Shown here piece by piece: positions 16,323 to 24,490 of a stretch of DNA of 31,891 nucleotides. Made by a program: the position numbers and the translations under genes. The notes under the pieces are model-generated. The model was given only the letters and a program-made list of their open reading frames with translations. It searched no databases and had not been told where the DNA came from. Source of the stretch: UBA1672 sp964352375 (GTDB lineage: Bacteria; Pseudomonadota; Alphaproteobacteria; Micavibrionales; Micavibrionaceae); NCBI GenBank assembly GCA_964352375.1, contig CAYGSA010000013.1, positions 1-31,891 on the forward strand, in the 5' to 3' direction. Numbering within the stretch: position 1 is the stretch's first letter; every line of letters begins with the position of its first letter.

Positions 16323-17048
16323 TTACGGGTAATCGCAATAATCATAGGATATTTTTGCAAAGGATTTATTTCCCGCTTCAATTGAAAGGCGGTATTCTTT
16401 ATCTCCTAAAACGGCAGAATGATAGAACGGGAGAAGGCCTTCTTTGACAACAACATCTTTGCCTTCTCGTTTTATTGTTGTTTTAATCGGCTGGTTTGGG
16501 TCGAACCATGCTTCTTTTTCACCATTCCCACTTTGCGCGGATGCACCCTCTGCCCATATAGTTATTTTACCGCCTGCGATAGAAGCTTTGCTTATGGGAC
16601 CTTTGAATACGGGTGTCTTGACGATAAAGCGTTTATTTTGCGGCGTACTGCAATTTTGGGGCGGGCGAGCGGAGGATATCACAGATTCTAAACGTCCTGT
16701 GTCTACGCCTTTGTCTATTTGCTTTTTCAGCAGTTCAACAAGCCCTTGCATAGGACCGTCTGATATAAGTTCTTCGTAATTTGTTCGAAGCTGTTCTAGG
16801 CGCACTGTCGCTGTTTGTGCCTCTGCGCGCATTTGTGTCATTTGATCTTGAAGGCGTGCTTGCTCTTGTGCCAATACACGTTTTTCTTGCTCTAATATGT
16901 ATGTGTTTTGTTGTGCGCTGATTGTGCCGAGCCAGAATCCTCCACCGAATATTGCAGAAATCACAAATGCAGCAGCAAGGAAATTTCCGATGCGTTTTGC
17001 GGATCGCTGGCGGTATCTTGCGTGTGGGTCGTATATTGGAATGTTCAT
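16323..17048 (-). CDS. Single-pass membrane protein with coiled coil, unknown function
   Basis: The 241-residue product has a basic N-terminus (RYRQRSAKR), one transmembrane helix (about 21-43, with GGGFWLG), a Gln/Glu/Arg-rich coiled coil (about 48-100) and a C-terminal periplasmic domain. Two cysteines (QNCSTP near 132 and the penultimate DYCDYP) could form a disulfide. I recognise no family. The topology (short cytoplasmic tail, anchor, coiled coil, globular periplasmic domain) resembles accessory envelope proteins. It follows the SLC13 permease by 22 nt on the same strand and ends 3 nt from the stop of the YdbH-like gene. Confidence 0.8.
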   Translation of the reverse strand: MNIPIYDPHARYRQRSAKRIGNFLAAAFVISAIFGGGFWLGTISAQQNTYILEQEKRVLAQEQARLQDQMTQMRAEAQTATVRLEQLRTNYEELISDGPMQGLVELLKKQIDKGVDTGRLESVISSARPPQNCSTPQNKRFIVKTPVFKGPISKASIAGGKITIWAEGASAQSGNGEKEAWFDPNQPIKTTIKREGKDVVVKEGLLPFYHSAVLGDKEYRLSIEAGNKSFAKISYDYCDYP

Positions 17049-17070
17049 GGTGTTTTAAAAATTAGTTTCA

Positions 17071-18957
17071 TTAAAGTCCGAAATAATATTTTGCAATTAA
17101 AATATAAGTAACCCACATCACGATTACAAGGGGGATACCAGCCTTGATAAAGTCACGGAATTTATATTGCCCTGGCCCCATGACGAGTAAATTTGTCTGA
17201 TAACCAATAGGTGAGGCGAATGAACAGTTTGCCGCGAAGACAACTGTGACGGCAAAAATATATGTCATGTCGAAATTTAACGTCTCGGGTATTGGCATTT
17301 GTGCGGCAATATTGACGGCGATGGGAGTGAATAGAATTGCGCAAGCATTGTTGGTGAGGATGTTTGTAGTGATTGCAACGATGATGAAAAGAAGTGCTGC
17401 GATTAAAAGTGGTGAATCTGAGAATGGTGTTTGAAGAATCAAGCCTGCGATAAAATCTGCGCCACCTGTGACTTGTAAAGCGGCACCGAGCGCAAGCATT
17501 GAGCCAACAAGTAAAAATATCTTACGATCTATGGCGCGGGTGGCTTGGCGAATATTGAGGCAACCTGTTCCGATCATTGCCGCAGCGCCTGCAAATGCCG
17601 CAGCAGGGATGGACAGCAAGCCTGCTGCGGCGCACCCGATTGTTAGGAGGAAAATCGAGATCGCGATTGGCGCTTTACCTGGTACAGGGAGGTCTTGTTT
17701 GGAGCCTGACAGGACGATGAAATCTGGGTTTTGACGGAGACTATTGATGCGGCTATGTTTTCCTGCAACCAACAGAACATCTCCTGCTTCAAGGCGAATA
17801 CGGCCTAACCTGCGACGGACAACGCGCGCGCGGCGCTGAATTCCCAGAACAATAGCGCCGAACTGTTTATGAAACCCTATGTGGTCAATCGACATATCAA
17901 TCATACGAGATGCAGGGGTAATCATTATTTTTGCGAGAACGCGTGTTTCAAGCCCGTCTGAATTGTTGTTCTCTTCCTCTGTTTCTTTATCCCCGTCAAT
18001 GACTTCGGCTTCTTCTTCGGACAACAGGAACCCTGGATATTTTGTGAGGAGCTCACCTAATGTTTGCTTTGTGGCGGCTACGATCAGAATGTCGCCACTC
18101 ATGATTTGATGGCCTTCGAAGGGTGGAAGGATAAGATGACCGCCGCGCTGGATCAGCTTTACGTTCATATCAGGCAGCGCTTCGAATTTTCCTTCCGTGC
18201 ATTGCTGGCCGATGAGCTTACTGTCTTCTGTGATGTCCAGTTCTGCGACGAATTCTGTTTCTGTTCCGACGAGTTGTTCTTTGATCGATTCACGGTTAGG
18301 AAGACTTCTTGGTAATACGAGCAGGACATAGACAAAACCTACAACGGCAAGCATTGCACCGGGGATGAAGAAATCAAAGAATTCGAGAGGCTTTTCGCCT
18401 AATTCTAGTAATGTACTGGAGACGAGCAAATTCGTTGATGAGCCTACAAGTGTTGTCATGCCGCCTAATATGGCAATGAAGCTGAGGGGCATCATAATGC
18501 GGCTTGCGGGCATGCCTTGGCCTTTTAAGAGAACTTGCATGATGGGGATAGCGATAATGACCAAAGGGGTGTTGTTCATAAATGCGCTGAGGACCATGAC
18601 GAAGATGAGAATGGCCAGAACCGAAATCCACACGAATTTTGGATTATCCATGACCAGCATATTTGTGACAAAGCGCAGTGAGTCAGTATAGATCATCGCT
18701 TGCCCCATCACGAGGAGCGCGAGTACAGCGATTAGGGATGGATTTGCAAATCCCGAGAGAAGTGTGTCAGGGTTAAGCATATTGCGCCCCCCCTCATCCA
18801 TGAGGGCGAATACTTGCCCATAAAGCAGCAAGACCGTCATTATTGCTATGCTTGTGACTTCCAGGGGGAGTTTTTCTCTCACGAAGGCGTAAATTGCCGC
18901 TCCCGTTAGGAAGAGCATAAACCACATGTGGATGCTATCGTCGATGACAAAACCCAA
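17071..18957 (-). CDS. SLC13-family permease with two RCK_C (TrkA-C) domains
   Basis: A 628-residue inner-membrane transporter of the divalent anion:sodium symporter type. Two hydrophobic halves flank a soluble region (about 215-405). The first half contains AFMNNTPLVIIAIPIM and GGMTTLVGSSTNLLVSS, the second NILTNNACAILFTPIAVNIA and FASPIGYQTNLLVMGPG; these paired hairpin motifs mark the SLC13 ion-binding sites. The soluble insert holds two TrkA-C-like modules (MSGDILIVAATKQTL; LEAGDVLLVAGKHSRI). The start is TTG at 18957 with AAGGAA 7 nt upstream; the first in-frame ATG is codon 11. It lies 85 nt after lptD. The substrate (sulfate, dicarboxylate or other) cannot be told from sequence. Confidence 0.92.
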   Translation of the reverse strand: MGFVIDDSIHMWFMLFLTGAAIYAFVREKLPLEVTSIAIMTVLLLYGQVFALMDEGGRNMLNPDTLLSGFANPSLIAVLALLVMGQAMIYTDSLRFVTNMLVMDNPKFVWISVLAILIFVMVLSAFMNNTPLVIIAIPIMQVLLKGQGMPASRIMMPLSFIAILGGMTTLVGSSTNLLVSSTLLELGEKPLEFFDFFIPGAMLAVVGFVYVLLVLPRSLPNRESIKEQLVGTETEFVAELDITEDSKLIGQQCTEGKFEALPDMNVKLIQRGGHLILPPFEGHQIMSGDILIVAATKQTLGELLTKYPGFLLSEEEAEVIDGDKETEEENNNSDGLETRVLAKIMITPASRMIDMSIDHIGFHKQFGAIVLGIQRRARVVRRRLGRIRLEAGDVLLVAGKHSRINSLRQNPDFIVLSGSKQDLPVPGKAPIAISIFLLTIGCAAAGLLSIPAAAFAGAAAMIGTGCLNIRQATRAIDRKIFLLVGSMLALGAALQVTGGADFIAGLILQTPFSDSPLLIAALLFIIVAITTNILTNNACAILFTPIAVNIAAQMPIPETLNFDMTYIFAVTVVFAANCSFASPIGYQTNLLVMGPGQYKFRDFIKAGIPLVIVMWVTYILIAKYYFGL

Positions 18958-19042
18958 AAGTATTTCCTTGCTGTACGTTATAAAATGAAAACAGAGTATA
19001 CACTAGCTATGCGGGGTATAAAACAGTGATTGTTATTTGAAA

Positions 19043-21211
19043 TTATTGGCTTGCGGCGAATTCACCGAGGTTTTTGAAACTGATGCGCAGAAATACCTCT
19101 GTTCCGTTGTCGCCTGATGATGCACTGGTGAGGTTACGCTGTGCGGCGAGCGACCATGACACACATTGCCCCGTGTAATCCAGCCCCAAATGGGCTTGCC
19201 GCAGGCCGGGGTCCAGGCCAATGTCATGGCGCGCAGAGCCAGAGACGCTCCAATTTTCGTCAAAATGGTAGCTTGCAGCATTTACAATTTGCTCACGCGA
19301 CTCTTCGATATCAGTCCCTTCCAATCCATCCGCGTAAAGATAACGTGAAGAAAGTTTCAAATTTGCAATGCTCATGGATGCATCAACTTCATGACGCACC
19401 GAAGATAGCGCGGCATTATCCAGCTGGAACCTGTAATCCAAAGTATAATCATCTCTGTAGCTTCCCGTAATTTGTCCGACCACGTCGGAGCTTTGGTCAT
19501 TTAAGCCAGAGCCTTGAGCAAAGGGGTTGTCGTCTTCTTCTAACCTGTAACTTTGGCCGAGGAAAATTTCACCATATGATCCGTCATAACTATGCACGCC
19601 TGTACGTAGACCATACGTAATGTGTGACTGATCCTCTATACCATCAAGGCCAGGAAAGCGATCAGGTTCAAATATATTCAATGTTCCGATTTGAACATCT
19701 AAGCTATCCTCGTTCGGAATATTGTCGTTTGCAGATTTATCCGGGGCAACTGTGACAGAAGCAACGGGCTCTATGATGGCTTGTGCTTTCGAGAATTGTT
19801 TTACTAATGGGTAGCTTGCTTCTGCATTGATGTAGCCGAAGCTTCGCAACTCAGTAGATCCATCTTCAGTTCCAGTTCGGTCACTGACCCGATAAAGCGT
19901 TCCTTGAAGGTTCGCATCCAGTTTTGTTACTAAGCCATAGTCTGAGATTAAGCGCCGTTCCCAACCAAGGCCAACATGCGCACGATTTACATCCTGCCCT
20001 CCGTTGTTTCTGACAAGGGCGAGTAGCGATGTTTCTATGTCCCATCGTCCTCCGACCATTGGAATTTGGCCTGGTGCACCAATAAATTTTGCCTGTATTT
20101 CAGGCAAAACAAAAGGGAGGTTACCATCAGCACCAGCATTTGAATCGACACGAACATCTTGGAATGCTATGAGGCGTGCAGCGGCGTAATCTCGACCAGA
20201 GAAGCGTTCAACATACAGTTCATTTTCAAGCACATCTTCTTCATCAAAATCATATTGTCTTAGATATTGATCGTCGGAGGCTACGTCAATTTTTAGGCCG
20301 CTGCGCCATTTATTGTTAATGTCCCAGAGTGCTTTTGCTTTTAAATTGCCGCGTACGTCATTGCGTTCTGCTACATCTTGCCCGGCCGTACTGTCTGTTC
20401 TGTCGGATATTGTGAAGCTGCCATTGGCTTTCAGGGATGCATTTTCCCAACGTTGCCGGTATTCCAGCAAGCCAAGCGGGCTTTCGTCTGAGTAAGCGCG
20501 CAGCCCTGCGGTGAGGTCTTTATCCTGCGCAATTGACCAGTAGTAACTGTTCTCCAAGAACACCCCCTGATCCGTCGAAAAACCAGCAGAAGGGGTTAAA
20601 AAACCGTTTTTTCGTTTTACGCTGCCATCGGGGTGGGAGAAGTACGGCAAGTACATGATGGGAACGCCTTTTATTTCAAAGCGTGCATTGCGGTATGATA
20701 CGCGTTTCTTTTCTTTGTTATGCTCGACTTCCGACGCACGAATTTGCCAGAGTAAGGTGCGCTCAGGATCGCTTTCGCACATCTCGCATGGCGAATATGT
20801 TGCGTCTTTCATTGTGGTTTTTATACCGCCTTTATATTTTCCATTTGAGGCTGTGAAGCGAGAGCCGTCCACAAGAAGTGTTTGCAAACCTTCAACAAAG
20901 CCATTCTTCAGGGCGTTACTGAATTCAACACGATTTGCGGCATGTTTATCGCCTGTGATATCAATAAACTCAACATTCCCAGTGGCGATAACTTTGTCTT
21001 CATTCAGGAGGTAGACGATTTCGTCAGCTTTAACGATCTTACCATCTTGTTTAAGGATCACGTTTCCAGACGCCGTTACTTTTTGTCCTGCATCGTCGTG
21101 CTGGAGTGTATCTGCCTGAAGGTCTACGGGGGAGTCAGAGACTTGAGCATAGGCTGGTACGCTTAGGAATAAGCACAATGCTATATGTTGTATTTTTTTT
21201 ATTAAAGTCAT
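19043..21211 (-). CDS. lptD: LPS-assembly protein LptD
   Basis: A 722-residue outer-membrane protein that, with the lipoprotein LptE, inserts LPS into the outer leaflet. A signal peptide (KIQHIALCLFLSVPAYA) precedes an OstA/LptA-like N-terminal domain (about 25-150; DSPVDLQADTLQHD, KVTASGNVILKQDGKIVKAD). The long beta-barrel domain starts near 200 (YLPYFSHPDGSVKRKNGFL, the conserved LptD entry segment) and continues as alternating strands to the end. Cysteines in SPCEMCE (near 140) may form a disulfide. No clear ribosome-binding site precedes the ATG. It lies 83 nt downstream of the rhlE-type helicase gene. In many alphaproteobacteria lptD is followed by surA-pdxA-ksgA; here an SLC13 permease follows instead. 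Confidence 0.95.
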   Translation of the reverse strand: MTLIKKIQHIALCLFLSVPAYAQVSDSPVDLQADTLQHDDAGQKVTASGNVILKQDGKIVKADEIVYLLNEDKVIATGNVEFIDITGDKHAANRVEFSNALKNGFVEGLQTLLVDGSRFTASNGKYKGGIKTTMKDATYSPCEMCESDPERTLLWQIRASEVEHNKEKKRVSYRNARFEIKGVPIMYLPYFSHPDGSVKRKNGFLTPSAGFSTDQGVFLENSYYWSIAQDKDLTAGLRAYSDESPLGLLEYRQRWENASLKANGSFTISDRTDSTAGQDVAERNDVRGNLKAKALWDINNKWRSGLKIDVASDDQYLRQYDFDEEDVLENELYVERFSGRDYAAARLIAFQDVRVDSNAGADGNLPFVLPEIQAKFIGAPGQIPMVGGRWDIETSLLALVRNNGGQDVNRAHVGLGWERRLISDYGLVTKLDANLQGTLYRVSDRTGTEDGSTELRSFGYINAEASYPLVKQFSKAQAIIEPVASVTVAPDKSANDNIPNEDSLDVQIGTLNIFEPDRFPGLDGIEDQSHITYGLRTGVHSYDGSYGEIFLGQSYRLEEDDNPFAQGSGLNDQSSDVVGQITGSYRDDYTLDYRFQLDNAALSSVRHEVDASMSIANLKLSSRYLYADGLEGTDIEESREQIVNAASYHFDENWSVSGSARHDIGLDPGLRQAHLGLDYTGQCVSWSLAAQRNLTSASSGDNGTEVFLRISFKNLGEFAASQ

Positions 21212-21294
21212 GAGGAAGGATACGCAAGTTTGATTTTTCTTATATCCAGTGTTGGCTTTTTATGGCCTAAAGTCAATAGGATATGAGCACATCA

Positions 21295-22641
21295 TCATTT
21301 AAAGAAGGCAGGGATTTCATCTCCAAAACCGCTGGAGGTGTCGCCGTCGTCGCCCTTGTTTTCTTTTTTGGACTTTGACCTTTTATTCTTATCGTAAGGG
21401 ATAGGTTCAGACTTTTTTGATTCTGAGCGTTGTTTTTCAGGTTTTGGCTCTGACTTTTTCGATCTTGGTTTTGGTTTTTCTGAAGACTTGTCAGACTTTT
21501 TTTGCTTAGGCGTTTCGCCATCCTGCGTCTTTACAGAAATAACTTCGATTTCTTGACCGATGCGCTTTATGACCGCATCGAGTTGTTTATCTTCATGTTT
21601 TGTGACCAGCATCCATGCCCTGCCCGTTTCACCTGCGCGGCCTGTGCGGCCAATGCGGTGAACATAATCATCTGGCGCGCCGGGAACATCGTAATTGAAC
21701 ACATGCGAGACGGCAGTCACGTCAATTCCGCGGGCGGCAACGTCACTGCATACAAGGAGCGGTATTTCACCGGCTTTAAATTCTTTTAGCGTTTGTGTGC
21801 GTGCGGCTTGAGCCATATCACCGTGCAGTGCGCGGGACTTATGCCCCTTACTCCTCAGCCATTTATCAAGCGCATCGACATCACGCTTACGGTTACAAAA
21901 GATAAACGCAGTTTCAACGTTTTCTTGTCTGATTAGTTTTTCTAAAACGGCGTTTTTTTCTTTTGGATGTACATTGACCTGGAATTGCTCAACTGTTGTT
22001 GCAGTGGAGGCTGGGGGGCTTACAGCGACCTCTTTGGGGTTGCTGAGGAATTTTTCAGTTAGCTTTTTAATCTCTGGTGCCATGGTGGCCGAAAACAGCA
22101 GTGTCTGGCGCAACGGCGGCAAGTGCGAGCAAATTTTCTCAATATCAGGGATGAAGCCCATATCGAGCATACGATCTGCTTCATCAATGACGAGAATCTT
22201 GATATCAGTAAGTAGAATTTTACCGCGTTCGAACAAATCAATCAGGCGACCTGGTGTTGCTATCAAGACATCTGCGCCGCGATCGAGGATTTTAATTTGA
22301 TCCCCCATAGATGATCCACCGACTAATAATGCTTTGGTGAGTTTTGAGTTTTTGCCGTATGTGTCGAAATTTTCGGCAATCTGCGCGGCCAATTCGCGGG
22401 TGGGTGAGAGAATGAGGGAGCGCGGCATGCGCGCCTTTGCGCGGCCGTCTGCGAGGATTTCGATCATCGGAAGTGTGAAGCCAGCGGTTTTTCCTGTTCC
22501 CGTTTGCGCAAGCCCAACGACATCGCGTGCCATGAGAATATTAGGTATCGCTTGTTCCTGTATTGGTGTGGGCGTATCATAGCCACAGTCTTTAATTGCG
22601 TCTAAAATCGGTTGGCTTAGGCCTAAATCTTCAAATTTCAT
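21295..22641 (-). CDS. rhlE: DEAD-box RNA helicase, RhlE type
   Basis: A 448-residue ATP-dependent RNA helicase. Visible motifs are the Q motif (TPTPIQEQAIP), motif I AQTGTGKT (45-52), Ia PTRELAAQ, Ib TPGR, motif II DEAD (153-156), motif III SAT and, in domain 2, ARGIDV and HRIGRTGRAG. The core ends near 365 and a Lys/Ser/Glu-rich disordered tail follows (KKSDKSSEKPKPRSKKSEPK), typical for RhlE-like RNA-chaperone helicases. Assignment within the DEAD family is by resemblance. It is divergent from gshB across 66 bp and precedes lptD on the same strand. Confidence 0.93.
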   Translation of the reverse strand: MKFEDLGLSQPILDAIKDCGYDTPTPIQEQAIPNILMARDVVGLAQTGTGKTAGFTLPMIEILADGRAKARMPRSLILSPTRELAAQIAENFDTYGKNSKLTKALLVGGSSMGDQIKILDRGADVLIATPGRLIDLFERGKILLTDIKILVIDEADRMLDMGFIPDIEKICSHLPPLRQTLLFSATMAPEIKKLTEKFLSNPKEVAVSPPASTATTVEQFQVNVHPKEKNAVLEKLIRQENVETAFIFCNRKRDVDALDKWLRSKGHKSRALHGDMAQAARTQTLKEFKAGEIPLLVCSDVAARGIDVTAVSHVFNYDVPGAPDDYVHRIGRTGRAGETGRAWMLVTKHEDKQLDAVIKRIGQEIEVISVKTQDGETPKQKKSDKSSEKPKPRSKKSEPKPEKQRSESKKSEPIPYDKNKRSKSKKENKGDDGDTSSGFGDEIPAFFK

Positions 22642-22707
22642 TCAGTCTTATTTCAATTGTTATTTCTTTTCGCCCCTAGAGCTATTATAAAAATGGAGGA
22701 AAAGCAA

Positions 22708-23670
22708 ATGAAAGCTGAGTTTATGACCTTAAAAATCGCCGTTCAGATGGATAACATCGCCTCAATCAAGATTGAAAAGGACTCTACGTTTGTTTTGATG
22801 CTGGAAGCGCAGAGGCGTGGGTATGAGTTATTTTACTATCAGGCGCCTCATTTAAGCCTTGAAGATGGACGTGTTTTGGCGCGGGGGTATCCTGTTACCG
22901 TTCAGCGTAAAAAGGGCGATCACTATAAGCTCGGCGCGATGGAGGTTCGTGATTTGGCTCTCGATGCTGATATCGTCTTGATGCGTCAAGACCCGCCTTT
23001 TGCAATGCGATATATTACGGCGACGCATCTTCTTGAACACCTTAAGGGCAAGACACTGGTTTTGAATGATCCGACAGAGGTTCGGAATGCGCCAGAGAAG
23101 TTGCTTGTGACGTATTTCCCTGATCTTATTCCTGCAACGCTGATCAGCTCTGATACACTGGCTTTAAAAGGTTTTTATGAGACGCATGGCGATATTATTC
23201 TTAAACCTCTATACGGGAATGGTGGTGAACAGATTTACCACATTGGTGAAGATGGTAAGAATTTAAGCTCTGTGCTTGAAATGTTTGAACAATTTTACAA
23301 TGAGCCTATTATAGCACAGGGGTATATCCCAGAAGCAAAGCTTGGTGACAAGCGGATCATTCTGATTGATGGAGAGCCTGCGGGTGCGGTTTTGCGCGTG
23401 CCTCAGGGTAAGGAGGAGCGCGCGAATTTTGATGCAGGTGGCATTGGGGAGAAGACCACGCTAACCTCTCGTGAAAAAGAGATTTGCGCCGCGATTGCGC
23501 CGACGCTTAAATCGCGGAATTTGGTGTTTGCGGGCATTGACGTGATTGGTGACTATCTGACGGAGATCAATGTGACGTCTCCGACGGGGCTGCAACAGAT
23601 TAACGCTCTTGATAATGTGTGTTTGGAGGCGCAGCTATGGGATGCGTTTGAGGAGAAACTCAATGGATAA
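22708..23670 (+). CDS. gshB: Glutathione synthetase
   Basis: The ATG at 22708 is chosen because GGAGGA lies 7 nt upstream; the frame is open further 5' but without support. The 320-residue ATP-grasp enzyme joins gamma-glutamylcysteine and glycine. The prokaryotic GSH-S N-domain (KIAVQMDNIASIKIEKDSTF) is followed by MRQDPPFAMRYITATHLLE, the ATP-grasp core with KPLYGNGGEQIY, the RIILIDGEPAGAVLRVP strand and the C-terminal GIDVIGDYLTEINVTSPTG, which carries the metal-binding Glu/Asn. All are typical for GshB and the length is normal. It overlaps hisI by 8 nt and is divergent from the rhlE gene. Confidence 0.95.
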   Translation: MKAEFMTLKIAVQMDNIASIKIEKDSTFVLMLEAQRRGYELFYYQAPHLSLEDGRVLARGYPVTVQRKKGDHYKLGAMEVRDLALDADIVLMRQDPPFAMRYITATHLLEHLKGKTLVLNDPTEVRNAPEKLLVTYFPDLIPATLISSDTLALKGFYETHGDIILKPLYGNGGEQIYHIGEDGKNLSSVLEMFEQFYNEPIIAQGYIPEAKLGDKRIILIDGEPAGAVLRVPQGKEERANFDAGGIGEKTTLTSREKEICAAIAPTLKSRNLVFAGIDVIGDYLTEINVTSPTGLQQINALDNVCLEAQLWDAFEEKLNG

Positions 23671-24022
23671 GAAAGAGTTGGAAGAAACATTGGAATTTGC
23701 GCCGCAATTTGACGATAAGGGTCTTATTCCATGCATTACGACAGATGCACTTACGGGCGGTGTTCTTATGTTTGCGTTTATGAACCGTGAGGCGTTGGAT
23801 AAAACCATTGAGACAGGAGATGCACATTATTACTCTCGCAGTCGCCAGGAGCTCTGGCATAAGGGTGCGACGAGCGGTCATACTCAGCGCGTCACTGAAA
23901 TGCGCACGGATTGTGATCAGGATTGCATCTGGATTACGGTGCAGGCGGGCGTGGCATGCCATACAGGCCAAAAATCATGTTTTTACAGAATTGTAAAAGA
24001 TAAAGTTAAACTAAAAACTTAA
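23663..24022 (+). CDS. hisI: Phosphoribosyl-AMP cyclohydrolase
   Basis: A 119-residue HisI, the third step of histidine synthesis, opening the adenine ring of PR-AMP. The family core is intact: FMNREALDKTIETGDAHYYS, SRQELWHKGATSGHTQ, the metal-binding DCDQDC (variant of DCDxDA) and the C-terminal ACHTGQKSCFYR with its zinc cysteines. It is the stand-alone cyclohydrolase form without a HisE domain. Its ATG sits inside the last codons of gshB (8-nt overlap: AATGGATAA), so it is probably translated by coupling. No other his gene is near. Its stop and that of the convergent MerC-like gene share the four bases TTAA. Confidence 0.95.
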   Translation: MDKKELEETLEFAPQFDDKGLIPCITTDALTGGVLMFAFMNREALDKTIETGDAHYYSRSRQELWHKGATSGHTQRVTEMRTDCDQDCIWITVQAGVACHTGQKSCFYRIVKDKVKLKT

Positions 24023-24453
24023 TGATTATGTTCATGGTGCGCACTCGTTTCCGTACTGGTCGTGCTTTGTGGTATATGCACGAATGTATAAACTCCAACA
24101 TTTATAACGAATAGAAGAGTGGCGATTTTTAGTATACGCGATGTTTTTTTCTTTTTTGGTGTGCATGGCTCATGCTCACAGCCAGTAGAGCGACAATCGA
24201 GCTTTTCACTGATCATGTGCAGCGCCCAACCAAGAAGCAATATAGCACCAGATGCAATCATGATAGGCACTTCCCAGCCATGCATTAAGTCATGAAATTG
24301 TGTCATGCCCACCGGAACAGCGCCCAGAATACCAAGTCCGACCATCATTGTTAAAATGCTAAAAATGCTTGGCAAAACACAGCAGAATACATGACTGACC
24401 TCTGAGATCAGCGCCAAGTAAGACGTTAGTTTTTGTGTTCTTTTCATCTGCAT
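24019..24453 (-). CDS. Small MerC-like membrane protein with His-rich tail
   Basis: A 144-residue membrane protein with three to four predicted helices (about 10-30, 33-48, 60-80 and 107-125). A Cys pair lies in the first helix (HVFCCVLPSIFSIL), three Cys follow in a loop (DCRSTGCEHEPC, near 86-97), a basic segment KKKKT leads into the last helix, and the C-terminus ends HHEHNH. The layout recalls the MerC heavy-metal transporter family, and the Cys/His content suggests metal binding; both are inference. The start is uncertain: ATG at 24453 and ATG two codons later both lack a strong ribosome-binding site. It follows recJ by 37 nt on the same strand and overlaps the hisI stop by 4 nt. Confidence 0.7.
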   Translation of the reverse strand: MQMKRTQKLTSYLALISEVSHVFCCVLPSIFSILTMMVGLGILGAVPVGMTQFHDLMHGWEVPIMIASGAILLLGWALHMISEKLDCRSTGCEHEPCTPKKKKTSRILKIATLLFVINVGVYTFVHIPQSTTSTETSAHHEHNH

Positions 24454-24490
24454 TCAGGATTTATACGTAAGATTTTCAAAAATTGCAAAA

